A stretch of DNA of 64,000 bases, taken from the NCBI RefSeq assembly GCF_004006235.1, contig NZ_CP034753.1, positions 3,658,001-3,722,000 on the forward strand. Reading direction: 5' to 3'. Below the pieces are notes generated by a model. It was not told where the DNA came from. It ran no database searches and saw only the letters and a list, made by a program, of their open reading frames with translations. Positions 1 through 8,633 of the stretch are shown here, piece by piece. The stretch comes from Agromyces sp. LHK192. GTDB taxonomy: Bacteria > Actinomycetota > Actinomycetes > Actinomycetales > Microbacteriaceae. A program made the translations under genes and the position numbers. Numbering within the stretch: position 1 is the stretch's first letter; each line of letters begins with the position of its first letter.

Positions 1-560
1 CCGGTGGTTTCAGCTACGGCGACTACCTGCGCTGCGGCGCGATCGCCTCGCTCAGCCCGATCATGACCGAGGTCGTCGATGCGGCGAACTCCGGGATGCC
101 GGTGCTCGGCATCTGCAACGGGTTCCAGATGCTCGTCGAGGCGCACCTGCTCGAGGGCGGCCTGATCCGCAACGACCACGGCGCGTTCATCTGCCGCGAC
201 CAGGTCCTGCGCGTCGAGAACGCCGAGACGGCCTGGACGAGCGGTTTCGAGGCCGGCCAGGAGATCACGATCCCCCTCAAGAACGGCGAGGGCGGCTTCA
301 TCGCCGACGAGGAGACGCTCGACCGGCTCGAGGGCGAGGGGCGCGTGGCGTTCCGCTACGTCGACGTGAACCCGAACGGGTCCCTCCGCGACATCGCCGG
401 CATCACCAACGCGCGTGGCAACGTCGTCGGCCTCATGCCGCACCCCGAGCACGCGGTCGAGCCCGGCTTCGGTCCCGACACCCCCGCCGCGATGCGCTCG
501 GGCGTCGACGGCCTCGCGTTCTTCACGAGCGTCATCCGCCGCAGCCTCGTCGAGGCGTAG
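1..560 (+). CDS. purQ: Phosphoribosylformylglycinamidine synthase subunit PurQ, 3' part
   Basis: The reading frame is open from base 3 and the gene starts before the window. PurQ is the class-I glutaminase subunit of the PurSQL complex; it supplies ammonia for conversion of FGAR to FGAM in the fourth step of purine synthesis. Visible motifs are the [15 protein letters not shown] segment at the very start, the nucleophile elbow GICNGFQML containing the catalytic Cys, and the C-terminal [11 protein letters not shown] segment with the catalytic His and Glu. The stop is TAG at 558-560. Its partner purL lies about 13 kb downstream on the same strand (13608-15953), with unrelated genes between. Confidence 0.97.
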   Translation, partial: GGFSYGDYLRCGAIASLSPIMTEVVDAANSGMPVLGICNGFQMLVEAHLLEGGLIRNDHGAFICRDQVLRVENAETAWTSGFEAGQEITIPLKNGEGGFIADEETLDRLEGEGRVAFRYVDVNPNGSLRDIAGITNARGNVVGLMPHPEHAVEPGFGPDTPAAMRSGVDGLAFFTSVIRRSLVEA

Positions 561-652
561 CCCGGCGCGTCCTTCCCCTCCGCCCGCCCGCTGCGGCAGG
601 CTGGAATCCGCGCCGTGATCTCGGCGACGCGCGAAGGCCGAGGGGAGGCGGG

Positions 653-1384
653 ATGGACGAGCGCACGGACCAGCGCACCGACGAGCGCACCCAGGCGATC
701 CCGCGTCGGCGCGGGGCGGAGATCGGCGCGATCGTCGTCGAGTCCGTCGGCGTGTTGCTCCAGCTCTGGCTGGTGGCCATCGGCATCGCGTTCATCCTCA
801 CCGAGGACGAGTCCGAGTTGCTCGCGACCTGGTGTCTCGTCGGAACCGGCTACCTCGTCCTCACGATGCTCGCACTCAACGTCGTGGCGCGGCATCCGCG
901 GCTCGCCGGCCGGCAGGGCGCCCGACGGTTCCTCTCCAATCCCGTCATCAGGATCTCGGCGAGCGTGCTCACGTTCTCGTCGACCGCCGTCGGCGTGTTC
1001 GCGGCGACCGAGCTCCTCCTCTTCCGCAACGATCCCGAGTGGGGCGGCTACATCCAGTTCTTCGCCGTGTGGGCGATGCTCGTGTCCTGGTGCCTGTTCC
1101 ACTGGGGGTGGGCACGGATCTACTTCGCGAGATTCCACCGGGCGGCCGGCGAGCCACCGCTCGAGTTCCCGCGGACGCCGGAGCCGACGCTCATCGACTT
1201 CGTGTACTTCGCGTTCACGAACGCGACCGCGTTCTCGGTGTCGGATGTCGTGGTCACCAGCAGCCGCATGCGCTGGACGGTGATCTGGCACACCACGCTG
1301 AGCTTCTTCTTCAATGCGCTGCTCATCGTGCTCGCGATCAACACGATCCTCGGCTTCGAGCTGGAACCCGCCGCGGCCGGCTGA
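653..1384 (+). CDS. DUF1345-family integral membrane protein
   Basis: This 243-residue protein begins with a charged, Arg/Asp/Thr-rich tail of about 22 residues and then has about five hydrophobic segments. The C-terminal part DFVYFAFTNATAFSVSD, followed by a short loop and HTTLSFFFNALLIVLAIN, matches the DUF1345 family of small bacterial membrane proteins of unknown function. The ATG at 653 is preceded by a purine-rich GAGGGGAGGCGGG stretch that serves as ribosome binding site. It is 92 bp downstream of purQ on the same strand and could be co-transcribed with it. The stop codon lies inside one copy of a short direct repeat. The biochemical role is unknown. Confidence 0.8.
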   Translation: MDERTDQRTDERTQAIPRRRGAEIGAIVVESVGVLLQLWLVAIGIAFILTEDESELLATWCLVGTGYLVLTMLALNVVARHPRLAGRQGARRFLSNPVIRISASVLTFSSTAVGVFAATELLLFRNDPEWGGYIQFFAVWAMLVSWCLFHWGWARIYFARFHRAAGEPPLEFPRTPEPTLIDFVYFAFTNATAFSVSDVVVTSSRMRWTVIWHTTLSFFFNALLIVLAINTILGFELEPAAAG

Positions 1385-1426
1385 CGGGCGCCCCTGCCAC
1401 CGCGGCCGGCCGGCTGACGGGCGCCC
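1378..1426. repeat. Short direct repeat over the DUF1345 gene stop
   Basis: The 16-mer CGGCTGACGGGCGCCC occurs at 1378-1393 and again at 1411-1426, each copy followed by a variant of MTGCC. The first copy contains the TGA stop of the DUF1345 gene. It looks like a slippage duplication; no function is apparent. Confidence 0.7.
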
Positions 1427-1441
1427 ATGCCGGAGCGTGCG

Positions 1442-2788
1442 TCAGGACCCGTCCGGGCTCGCGTCCCCGATCCGCGACCGCTCGTCGCGCCGTGGCCGGC
1501 CGACACCGTCCTCGGCGCCGTACGGGTCGTCGTCGTCCTCGTCCTCGCGCACGATCGGGATCGCCTGGGTGAACTGCAGCGCACGCTCCTCCGCCTCGGG
1601 GGTTCCGGTGAACAGCCCCGCGCGTGCGCCGTCACCGCCGGCCGAGGCATCCGATCGCGCGGGCTGCTTCGCCGCCGGGCGCCGCCTCGAGGGCGCGACC
1701 GACGAGTCGCCTGCCTCGGTCGTCACCGCGCGTCCACCCGGCCCGGCCGACGCCCCCACCGGCAGCAGCACGCGCTGCGCCGGCTGTGCATCGGGCTGGT
1801 GCTGCTGGATCCAGTGCACCATCTCCTCGCGCACCTCGCAGCGCAGGTCGAACAGCGTGGGCGCGTCGACCGCGGTCACGAGGATCCGCACGCGCACGAA
1901 CCCGCCGACCGCGTCGGTGACCTGCAGCACCTTGGCGCGGCCGTCCCACCGGTCGGTGCGTTCGAGCACGACGTCGAGGTGCTCGCGCAGCTCGGCAGGC
2001 GACACGCGCCAGTCGAGGTCCAGTTCGATCGAGCCGAGCAGATGGCTCGACGTGCGCGTCCAGTTCTGGAACGGCTTCGTCGTGAAGTACGTGCACGGCA
2101 GCACGAGCCGCCGGTCGTCCCACAGCCCGACGACCACGTAGTTCAGGGTGATCTCCTCGATGCGGCCCCACTCCTCCTCGACGATCACGACGTCGTCGAC
2201 GCGGATCGCGTCGCTGAAGGCGAGCTGCACGCCCGCGAAGAGGTTGCCGAGCACCGACTGCGCCGCCAGGCCCGCGATGATCGAGACCACGCCGGCCGAG
2301 GCGAGCAGGGATGCCCCGAGCGCGCGCACCTCGGGGAACGAGAACAGGATGAGTCCCATCGCGAGAATCACGAGGGCCACGACGACCAGCCGTCGCACGA
2401 TCGCGAGCTGGGTGCGGGCACGCCGCGCGTCGCGGTTGTCGGCGACGTCGATGCGGTAGCGGCGCATCCCGAGGTCGGTGAGGAACAGGAATCCCTGCGC
2501 GACGAGCCATACCCCGGTGACGATCGACGCGATCAGGAACACGTGGTTCATCGTGGGGAGCCAGCTCGACTCCGGGAAGGTCGCCGTGAACGCCGCCCAC
2601 ACGCCGAGCACGAGCAGGAACGACCGGAACGGCCATCGCGTGCGCCGGATGAGGATGCCCGCCCACTCCTTCCGGCGCGCGATGCTGCGGACGATGAGCG
2701 AGACGATCGCCGAGACGGCGACCACGGCGGCGGCGACCACGAGGACGGCGACCGCGAACGAGATCCAGGACTGCCAGGTCGGTGTCAT
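1442..2788 (-). CDS. MscS-family mechanosensitive channel
   Basis: The protein has about 448 residues: roughly four hydrophobic segments at the N-terminus, then the MscS core. The pore-lining helix region reads GASLLASAGVVSIIAGLAAQ, followed by SVLGNLFAGVQLAFSDAIRVDD and the beta-domain VIVEEEWGRIEEITLNYVVVGLWDDRRLVLP, all typical of small-conductance mechanosensitive channels that release solutes on hypo-osmotic shock. The C-terminus adds a low-complexity Arg/Pro/Asp-rich cytoplasmic tail of about 100 residues beyond the family core. An in-frame upstream start at 2824 exists; the ATG at 2788, directly after GAGGTG, is preferred because the hydrophobic segment begins right after it. It lies 147 bp downstream of catalase, behind two hairpins. 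Confidence 0.9.
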   Translation of the reverse strand: MTPTWQSWISFAVAVLVVAAAVVAVSAIVSLIVRSIARRKEWAGILIRRTRWPFRSFLLVLGVWAAFTATFPESSWLPTMNHVFLIASIVTGVWLVAQGFLFLTDLGMRRYRIDVADNRDARRARTQLAIVRRLVVVALVILAMGLILFSFPEVRALGASLLASAGVVSIIAGLAAQSVLGNLFAGVQLAFSDAIRVDDVVIVEEEWGRIEEITLNYVVVGLWDDRRLVLPCTYFTTKPFQNWTRTSSHLLGSIELDLDWRVSPAELREHLDVVLERTDRWDGRAKVLQVTDAVGGFVRVRILVTAVDAPTLFDLRCEVREEMVHWIQQHQPDAQPAQRVLLPVGASAGPGGRAVTTEAGDSSVAPSRRRPAAKQPARSDASAGGDGARAGLFTGTPEAEERALQFTQAIPIVREDEDDDDPYGAEDGVGRPRRDERSRIGDASPDGS

Positions 2789-2847
2789 CACCTCAGGTTC
2801 ACGGCAGCGCGCACGGCGACGCAAGACGAGGCGGACGGGTTGACAGC

Positions 2848-2873
2848 GGATGCCCGGCTTCCGCAGGGCATCC
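2848..2873. terminator. Hairpin downstream of catalase (first of two)
   Basis: Arms GGATGCCC (2848-2855) and GGGCATCC (2866-2873) form a stem about 60 bp past the catalase stop in the direction of transcription. It sits next to a stronger hairpin at 2882-2913. There is no U-tract, as is common for actinobacterial terminators. Confidence 0.5.
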
Positions 2874-2881
2874 CCAGATGC

Positions 2882-2913
2882 CGGATGCCCCGGGCTCGCG
2901 CCCGGGGCATCCG
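2882..2913. terminator. Strong hairpin terminator after catalase gene
   Basis: A perfect 14-bp stem: CGGATGCCCCGGGC at 2882-2895 pairs with GCCCGGGGCATCCG at 2900-2913, loop TCGC. It starts about 22 bp beyond the catalase stop and probably ends the fur-catalase transcript before the MscS gene. Confidence 0.75.
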
Positions 2914-2935
2914 ATCGAGTGCAGCGGGGACGCGC

Positions 2936-4435
2936 TTACGCGGCGGCGTCCTCCTGGGCCTCGGGCTGCTGCGGGGCATCCGCGTTCACGCCGGCCGCGT
3001 ACGCCTCGCGCACCGACGCGCCGAGCTGTGCGTCGACGTTCGTCCAGTACTGGAAGAAGCGCTCGCGGATGTCGTCGATCGTGATCGCGTTCGCCTGACC
3101 CGACAGGGTCTCGAGGAACCGCGCCTTCGCCGAGGCGTCGAACACGTCGCGGTACAGCGTGCCGGCCTGGCCGAAGTCGCTGTCGTCGGCGTGCAGGGTC
3201 GCGGCGGCGCGCACGAGCGCCCCGTCGTTCTCCCACGAGCCCTCGGCCGTGCGCGCGGCGTCGGCCTGCGGGCCGCCGAAGCTGTTCGGCGCGTACACGG
3301 GCGTCGACGGCGAGTTGAAGCCATGGCGCTGCGCGCCGTCCTGCGAGTAGTTGTGCACCGGTGCGGCGTGCGGCGCGTTCACCGGGATCTGGTTGTAGTT
3401 GGTGCCGACGCGGTACCGCTGGGCGTCGGGGTAGCTGAACACGCGGGCCATCAGCATCTTGTCGGGGCTGATGTCGGTGCCGGGCACCTGGTTCGCCGGC
3501 GAGAACGCGGCCTGCTCGATCTCGGCGAAGTGGTTCTGCGGGTTGCGGTTCAGCGTGAAGTGGCCGACCGGGATCAGCGGGTAGTCCGCGTGCGGCCACA
3601 CCTTGGTGAGGTCGAACGGGTTGTGGCGGTACGTCTTCGCCTCCTCGTACGGCATGACCTGCACCTTGACGTCCCACGTCGGGTACTCGCCGCGCTCGAT
3701 CGCCTCGTACAGGTCGCGACGGTAGAAGTCGGCGTCGGCGCCGGCGATCGCCTCGGCCTCCGCCGCCTCGATGTTCTCGACGCCCTGGCGGGCGATGAAG
3801 TGGTACTTCACCCAGAAGCGCGAACCTTCGGCGTTGATCCACTGGTAGGTGTGCGAGCCGTAGCCGTTGACGTGCCGCCACGACTTCGGCAGGCCGCGGT
3901 CGCCGAGCAGGTAGGTGACCTGGTGGGCCGACTCGGGCGAGAGGGTCCAGAAGTCCCACTGCATGTCGGCGTCGCGCAGGCCGGAGCCCGGGAGGCGCTT
4001 CTGCGAGTGGATGAAGTCGGGGAACTTGATCGCGTCGCGGATGAAGAACACGGGGGTGTTGTTGCCGACGATGTCGAGGTTGCCCTCGGTCGTGTAGAAC
4101 TTCAGCGCGAAGCCGCGCACGTCGCGCCACGTGTCGGGCGAGCCCATCTCGCCGGCGACCGACGAGAACCGCAGCAGCGTCTCGCTCGTGGCGCCGGGCT
4201 GGAACACGGCCGCGCGGGTGTATGCCGAGACGTCCTCGGTGATCACGAGCTCGCCGAACGCGCCGCCGCCCTTGGCGTGCACGATGCGCTCCGGAATGCG
4301 CTCGCGGTTGAACTGCGCGAGCTTCTCCACCAGGTAGCGATCGTGGAGCACGGTGGCGCCGTCGGCGCCCACGGTGAGGGAGTGCGCGTCGCTGGCGACC
4401 GGGGTGCCGGTCTGCGTCGTCGTGAAGTCGGTCAT
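2936..4435 (-). CDS. katA: Monofunctional haem catalase
   Basis: At 499 residues this is a typical clade-3 small-subunit catalase, converting hydrogen peroxide to water and oxygen in the cytoplasm. The active-site signature is present: [20 protein letters not shown] with catalytic His53, [19 protein letters not shown] with the distal Asn near position 126, and the proximal haem ligand motif [14 protein letters not shown] with Tyr335. The full family length is covered with no interruption. The gene is 103 bp downstream of the fur-family regulator in the same orientation, so regulator and catalase are probably one transcript controlled by the palindrome upstream of fur. Confidence 0.97.
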   Translation of the reverse strand: MTDFTTTQTGTPVASDAHSLTVGADGATVLHDRYLVEKLAQFNRERIPERIVHAKGGGAFGELVITEDVSAYTRAAVFQPGATSETLLRFSSVAGEMGSPDTWRDVRGFALKFYTTEGNLDIVGNNTPVFFIRDAIKFPDFIHSQKRLPGSGLRDADMQWDFWTLSPESAHQVTYLLGDRGLPKSWRHVNGYGSHTYQWINAEGSRFWVKYHFIARQGVENIEAAEAEAIAGADADFYRRDLYEAIERGEYPTWDVKVQVMPYEEAKTYRHNPFDLTKVWPHADYPLIPVGHFTLNRNPQNHFAEIEQAAFSPANQVPGTDISPDKMLMARVFSYPDAQRYRVGTNYNQIPVNAPHAAPVHNYSQDGAQRHGFNSPSTPVYAPNSFGGPQADAARTAEGSWENDGALVRAAATLHADDSDFGQAGTLYRDVFDASAKARFLETLSGQANAITIDDIRERFFQYWTNVDAQLGASVREAYAAGVNADAPQQPEAQEDAAA

Positions 4436-4509
4436 ACGTCCTCTTCCTTCGTGGTGGAGTGGCGTGCGGGCACGCCGATTACCGCCCGGGTGGGCGGTCG
4501 TTCGCGGCG

Positions 4510-4529
4510 GTCGCGACGAACGTCGCGAC
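4510..4529. other. Perfect inverted repeat between fur and katA
   Basis: Arms GTCGCGACG (4510-4518) and CGTCGCGAC (4521-4529) are separated by AA. It lies within the 103-bp gap between fur and katA on their transcript. It could be an RNA processing or stability hairpin or a protein site; the sequence alone does not decide. Confidence 0.45.
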
Positions 4530-4538
4530 CGGTTCAGG

Positions 4539-5030
4539 TCAGGCGGTCGCCCGGGTCGCGGCGTCGAGGTCGGATGCCTCGACGGCGGATCTGCACTCGC
4601 CGCAGAGGCCCCAGAACGTGACCTCGGCGGTGTGGATGGCGAAGCCGTTCGCTTCGCTCGGCGCGAGGCACGGCGGCTGGCCGACGACGCAGTCGACGTC
4701 GGCGACCGCGCGGCAGCGGGTGCACACGACGTGGTGGTGGTTGTCGCCGATGCGGTTCTCGTAGAGCGCCGGCGAGCCGGCGGGTTCGATACGACGCAGC
4801 AGGCCTGCGTCGGTCAGGGCGCCGAGCACGTTGTAGATCGACTGGAGCGAGACGCCGGGCTGCTCGGAGACCACGCGTTCGTGCACGGTCTCGGCGTCGA
4901 GGTGCCCGTCGTGCACGGCGTGGAGTACGGCCACCCGCGGCGCCGTGACCTTGAGCCCGGCCGCCCGGAGGCGCTCGCCGGGCTGCGCCGTGGCCGCGGC
5001 GGCGGGCGCTGCGGCATCCCTCTGGCTCAT
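4539..5030 (-). CDS. fur: Fur/PerR/FurA-family metal-dependent repressor
   Basis: The 163-residue protein has an N-terminal winged helix ([19 protein letters not shown], then [22 protein letters not shown]) and the Fur metal site [15 protein letters not shown] second Cys pair, CGEC, lies near the C-terminus; CxxC pairs form the structural zinc site in this family. Divergent or adjacent linkage to catalase is characteristic of peroxide-responsive members (FurA in mycobacteria, CatR in Streptomyces), so a peroxide or iron sensor of katA is the likely role. The ATG at 5030 was chosen over an in-frame GTG at 5039 because a -10-like TAGCGT at 5043-5038 would start the RNA almost exactly at this ATG, giving a leaderless mRNA as reported for mycobacterial furA. 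Confidence 0.92.
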   Translation of the reverse strand: MSQRDAAAPAAAATAQPGERLRAAGLKVTAPRVAVLHAVHDGHLDAETVHERVVSEQPGVSLQSIYNVLGALTDAGLLRRIEPAGSPALYENRIGDNHHHVVCTRCRAVADVDCVVGQPPCLAPSEANGFAIHTAEVTFWGLCGECRSAVEASDLDAATRATA

Positions 5031-5037
5031 GGCATCC

Positions 5038-5072
5038 ACGCTAGCAGTTGTTTTGAACCACTCAAAACAACT
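5038..5072 (-). promoter_or_regulatory. fur promoter with perfect 11-bp palindromic operator
   Basis: AGTTGTTTTGA (5046-5056) and TCAAAACAACT (5062-5072) form a perfect inverted repeat with spacer ACCAC, strikingly AT-rich in this GC-rich DNA. On the minus strand a -35-like TTGAGT (5065-5060) and a -10-like TAGCGT (5043-5038) are 16 bp apart and bracket the palindrome. This fits an autoregulatory Fur-type box. It also lies in the divergent region shared with the sulfatase gene at 5186. Confidence 0.75.
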
Positions 5073-5185
5073 GAGCCGCCGTCAGCAACGTCACCCGTTC
5101 GGGGGGTTGGCGGGCACGTGACCGCGGCGAAAGGCTGAATGCGGCCGCCGCTCGCACCGCGGCCGTGGATTGGGGGATCCGGCAC

Positions 5186-7549
5186 ATGCCTGCAGCCGAA
5201 GCATCGAAGCCGTCGCAGTCCGTGATCGGCGAACCGCTCCCGCCGGCGCGGACCCTGCCGTTCGCACCGAAGCGGTCGGGCAGCTTCGCCGGTCGCACGC
5301 TCGCCGAATCGACGTACTCCCCGCTGCCGCCGACGAAGCACCTCGGCGAGCATGCCCCGAACATCCTGGTCATCCTCATCGACGACGCCGGGCCGGCGCT
5401 CCCGAAACCGCTCGGCGGCCTCGTCGAGACGCCCACGCTCGACCGCATCCGCTCCAACGGGATCGGCTTCAACCGGTTCCACACCACCGCGATGTGCTCG
5501 CCCACGCGCGCCTCACTGCTCACGGGGCGCAACCACCACCGAGTCGGCAACGGCCAGATCGCCGAACTCGCGAACGACTGGGACGGCTACTCCGGCCACA
5601 TCCCCGCCTCGAGCGCCACCATGGCCGAGGTCCTCAGGCAGTACGGGTACTCGACCGGCGCGTGGGGCAAGTGGCACAACACCCCGGCAGAGGAGACGAC
5701 CGCCGCCGGGCCGTTCGACCGCTGGCCCACCGGCTACGGGTTCGAGTACTTCTACGGGTTCCTCGCCGGCGAGGCGTCGCAGTACGAACCGAACCTGGTC
5801 CGGAACACGACCACGGTGCTCCCGCCCAAGTCTCCTGAGGAGGGCTACCACCTCAGCGAGGACCTCGCCGACGACGCTATCCGATGGCTCCGCGAACACC
5901 GCGCCAACGCCCCCGACAAGCCGTTCCTGATGTACTGGGCCACCGGCGCGATCCACGGCCCCCACCACATCATGAAGGAGTGGGCCGACCGGTACTCCGG
6001 CGCATTCGACGACGGCTGGGACGCCTACCGCGAGCAGGCGTTCGCCGGCGCCAAGTCGGCCGGATGGATCCCGGAATCGGCCGAGCTCACCACGCGCCCC
6101 GACAGCCTCGCGGCGTGGGACGACATCCCGGAGCACCAGCGCCCGTTCCAGCGCCGACTGATGGAGGTGTGCGCGGGCTTCGGCGAGCACGCCGACGTGC
6201 AGGCCGGGCGGGTCGTCGACGAGCTCGACCGCCTCGGGTACGCCGACGACACGATCATCGTCTACATCTGGGGTGACAACGGGTCGTCGGGCGAGGGCCA
6301 GAACGGCACGATCAGCGAGTTGCTCGCGCAGAACCAGATCCCCACCACGGTCGACCAGCACCTCGCGGCGCTCGAGGAGCTCGGCGGCCTCGACGCGCTC
6401 GGCACCCCCGCGACCGACAACCAGTACCACGCAGCCTGGGCGTGGGCCGGCTCGAGCCCGTACCAGGGCATGAAGCTGCTCGCCTCCCACCTCGGCGGCA
6501 CGCGGAACCCGATGTTCGTGCAGTGGCCGGGCAGGATCGCGCACGACCCGGTGCCGCGCACGCAGTTCCACCACGTCATCGACCTCGCGCCGACGGTCTA
6601 CGAGATCCTCGGCATCCCGCATCCCGAGGTCGTGAACGGCATCCCCCAGGATCCGATCGACGGCACGAGCTTCGCCTACGCGATCGACGACGCGGCCGCC
6701 GACGGCCGCCACCGGGTGCAGTACTTCGAGATCATGGGGAGCCGGTCGATCTACCAGGACGGATGGATCGCGAGCGCGACGGGGCCCCGGCTGCCGTGGG
6801 TGCCCGGCGCACCCGCAGGCCTCGCGACGTGGACGCCCGACGCCGACCGGTGGGAGCTCTACCACCTCGACGAGGACTGGAGCCAGGCGCACGACCTCGC
6901 GGCCGAGCACCCCGAGAAGGTCGCCCAGCTGAAGGAGCTCTTCGCGATCGAGGCGGCGCGCAACGACGTGCTGCCCGTCGGCGGCGGGCTCTGGGTCCCC
7001 GCCTTCCATCCGGAATACCGGTTGGGCCCGGTCTACACCGCGTGGGACTTCACGGGCGAGACGGTGCGCATCCCCGAATTCTGCGCCCCGGCCCTCGGCA
7101 ACCGGCCGAACTCGGTCACCATGCGACTCGACCTGCACGCGCAGGCGAACGGCGTGCTCTACAAGCTCGGCGGAGCGGGCGGCGGGCTCACCGCCTACCT
7201 CGTCGACGGCGTAATGCACTACGAATACAACCTGTTCCTCGTGCAGCGCACCATCATCGCCGCGGATGCCCCGCTGCCCGCCGGTTCCGTCGAACTGGAG
7301 GTGCGCACGACGCTCGTCGAGCCCAGACCCGCCGGGCCGCTGGCGATCTCGATCCTCGCCGACGGCACCGAGATCGCCTCGGGCGTCGTGCCGGTGAGCG
7401 CACCGCTGCTGTTCACGGCGAACGACTGCCTCGACATCGGCCGCGCCTACGGCGGCGCGGTCTCGCGCGCCTACGCCGACCGCATGCCGTTCGCCCTCGA
7501 CGGACGGATCGACGCCGTGCACGTGGCCTACACGGGCACGGGGTCGTAG
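5186..7549 (+). CDS. Arylsulfatase (type I, formylglycine-dependent)
   Basis: A 787-residue sulfatase. The metal-binding start APNILVILIDDAGP (Asp66/Asp67) is followed by the hallmark CSPTR at Cys104, which must be oxidised to formylglycine, then TGAWGKWHNTP and a second metal site WGDNGSSGEGQNG. Length and layout resemble the large mycobacterial AtsA/AtsD arylsulfatases, with a C-terminal beta-rich domain of about 200 residues. There is no signal peptide, so a cytoplasmic location is likely. The ATG at 5186 follows a GGGGGA ribosome binding site; an in-frame GTG at 5165 is less likely. No formylglycine-generating enzyme is present in the window. It is divergent from fur and could share its operator region. 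Confidence 0.93.
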   Translation: MPAAEASKPSQSVIGEPLPPARTLPFAPKRSGSFAGRTLAESTYSPLPPTKHLGEHAPNILVILIDDAGPALPKPLGGLVETPTLDRIRSNGIGFNRFHTTAMCSPTRASLLTGRNHHRVGNGQIAELANDWDGYSGHIPASSATMAEVLRQYGYSTGAWGKWHNTPAEETTAAGPFDRWPTGYGFEYFYGFLAGEASQYEPNLVRNTTTVLPPKSPEEGYHLSEDLADDAIRWLREHRANAPDKPFLMYWATGAIHGPHHIMKEWADRYSGAFDDGWDAYREQAFAGAKSAGWIPESAELTTRPDSLAAWDDIPEHQRPFQRRLMEVCAGFGEHADVQAGRVVDELDRLGYADDTIIVYIWGDNGSSGEGQNGTISELLAQNQIPTTVDQHLAALEELGGLDALGTPATDNQYHAAWAWAGSSPYQGMKLLASHLGGTRNPMFVQWPGRIAHDPVPRTQFHHVIDLAPTVYEILGIPHPEVVNGIPQDPIDGTSFAYAIDDAAADGRHRVQYFEIMGSRSIYQDGWIASATGPRLPWVPGAPAGLATWTPDADRWELYHLDEDWSQAHDLAAEHPEKVAQLKELFAIEAARNDVLPVGGGLWVPAFHPEYRLGPVYTAWDFTGETVRIPEFCAPALGNRPNSVTMRLDLHAQANGVLYKLGGAGGGLTAYLVDGVMHYEYNLFLVQRTIIAADAPLPAGSVELEVRTTLVEPRPAGPLAISILADGTEIASGVVPVSAPLLFTANDCLDIGRAYGGAVSRAYADRMPFALDGRIDAVHVAYTGTGS

Positions 7550-7559
7550 GACGCGACCC
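7541..7559. terminator. Small hairpin between convergent sulfatase and Lrp genes
   Basis: GGGTCG (7541-7546) and CGACCC (7554-7559) can pair across the sulfatase stop codon in the 13-bp gap between two convergent genes. The stem is only 6 bp, so this is a weak candidate for a shared terminator. Confidence 0.3.
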
Positions 7560-7562
7560 GCG

Positions 7563-8594
7563 TCAGGCCGAACGCAGGCGCTCGGTCAATGCGTCGCCCA
7601 TCGCCGCCTCCGGGCGCTCGTCCGAGAACCTGACTGCCGAGCGCTTCAGGCTCCGCGCGACGAGATCGACGTGCAGGGGCTCTGCGCTCGGGTGCGCGTC
7701 GACGAGCTCCCGCAGGATGCGCTCGAGGTCGGCGGGATCCGTCGCGACGAGGTTGGCGATCACCCCGGTCCCTGCGACGGCGCAGACCCGGGTGTGCGGC
7801 ATCCCCGTCAAACCGTCGGCGACGGCATCGAGTTCGGCCAGGCCGGGCTCGATCCGGATGTGCGCCTCGACGGGGTAGCCGAGCATGAACGGGCTGACCA
7901 GCCCGCGGATGAAGATCTGCCCGTGCGTACGGGCGCGCTCGATCCGGCTGCCGGCCGTCGCCTTCGTGATCGACAGCGCACGGGCGACCGACTCCGCGGT
8001 GGCGCGACCGTCGTGCGCCAGCGCCCGCAGGAGTTCGAGCGCCCCCTCGTCCACATCGACCTCGCCCGAGGTGAAGAGCGCCGCGTGCTCGCCGGGATCG
8101 TGGAGCGACGCCTGCTCGGCCGCGGTCAGCACACCGGGCCGCCATCCCGACGAGGTCTGGCGGTAGCGGGTGATCGGCTCCAGCTGGTACCCGGTCACAC
8201 CCGGGATTCCGCGCACGGCGTCGAGGAATCCCGGCATGCCGCCGATCGGCAGGTACGCCTCGCCGATGCACTCGCTGGAAGTCGCCAGCACCGACACCCA
8301 CGGCACGTCGTCGCGGCCTGCCAGCGCCTCGGCCACCTCGGCGAGGTCGTTCGGCGCGGCTGCGACCCGGAGGGTGTGCGGCAGCGCGCCGAGCGTCGAG
8401 ACCGGGTTCGGGATCGCGAGCACGCGCACGATGCCGTCGTCGAGCAGGCGGGCGCCGCGCCGGGCGACGCTGCGCTCCGGCTCGCCGAGGGCTGCGGCGA
8501 TCCGCCGCCACGGCGCGCGTCCGTCCTGCACGAGGGCTGCGGCGATGCGACGATCGAGTTCGTCGAGCGCGTCGATCGTGGGCACGTCGGTCAT
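7563..8594 (-). CDS. Tandem-domain Lrp/AsnC-family transcriptional regulator
   Basis: This 343-residue protein carries two Lrp-type halves. The first helix-turn-helix (LDELDRRIAAALVQDGRAPW, then RRIAAALGEPERSVARR) is followed by an AsnC ligand-binding-like segment. The second (ALELLRALAHDGRATAES, VARALSITKATAGSRIERA) is followed by a second effector domain near VEAHIRIEPGLAELDAVADG. Such double-length Lrp proteins are common in Actinobacteria and usually sense amino acids or small metabolites. It is the last gene of a four-gene minus-strand operon, 39 bp after the M20 amidohydrolase, so it probably senses a substrate or product of that enzyme and regulates the operon. Confidence 0.88.
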   Translation of the reverse strand: MTDVPTIDALDELDRRIAAALVQDGRAPWRRIAAALGEPERSVARRGARLLDDGIVRVLAIPNPVSTLGALPHTLRVAAAPNDLAEVAEALAGRDDVPWVSVLATSSECIGEAYLPIGGMPGFLDAVRGIPGVTGYQLEPITRYRQTSSGWRPGVLTAAEQASLHDPGEHAALFTSGEVDVDEGALELLRALAHDGRATAESVARALSITKATAGSRIERARTHGQIFIRGLVSPFMLGYPVEAHIRIEPGLAELDAVADGLTGMPHTRVCAVAGTGVIANLVATDPADLERILRELVDAHPSAEPLHVDLVARSLKRSAVRFSDERPEAAMGDALTERLRSA

Positions 8595-8633
8595 GGGCTC
8601 ATCGTCCCATGCGCCGCCGTGGACGTCGTCCCG

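Noticed and set aside
5513..7522. Long minus-strand frame (669 codons) opposite the sulfatase
   Set aside because: Antisense shadow; the plus strand carries all sulfatase motifs at full length.
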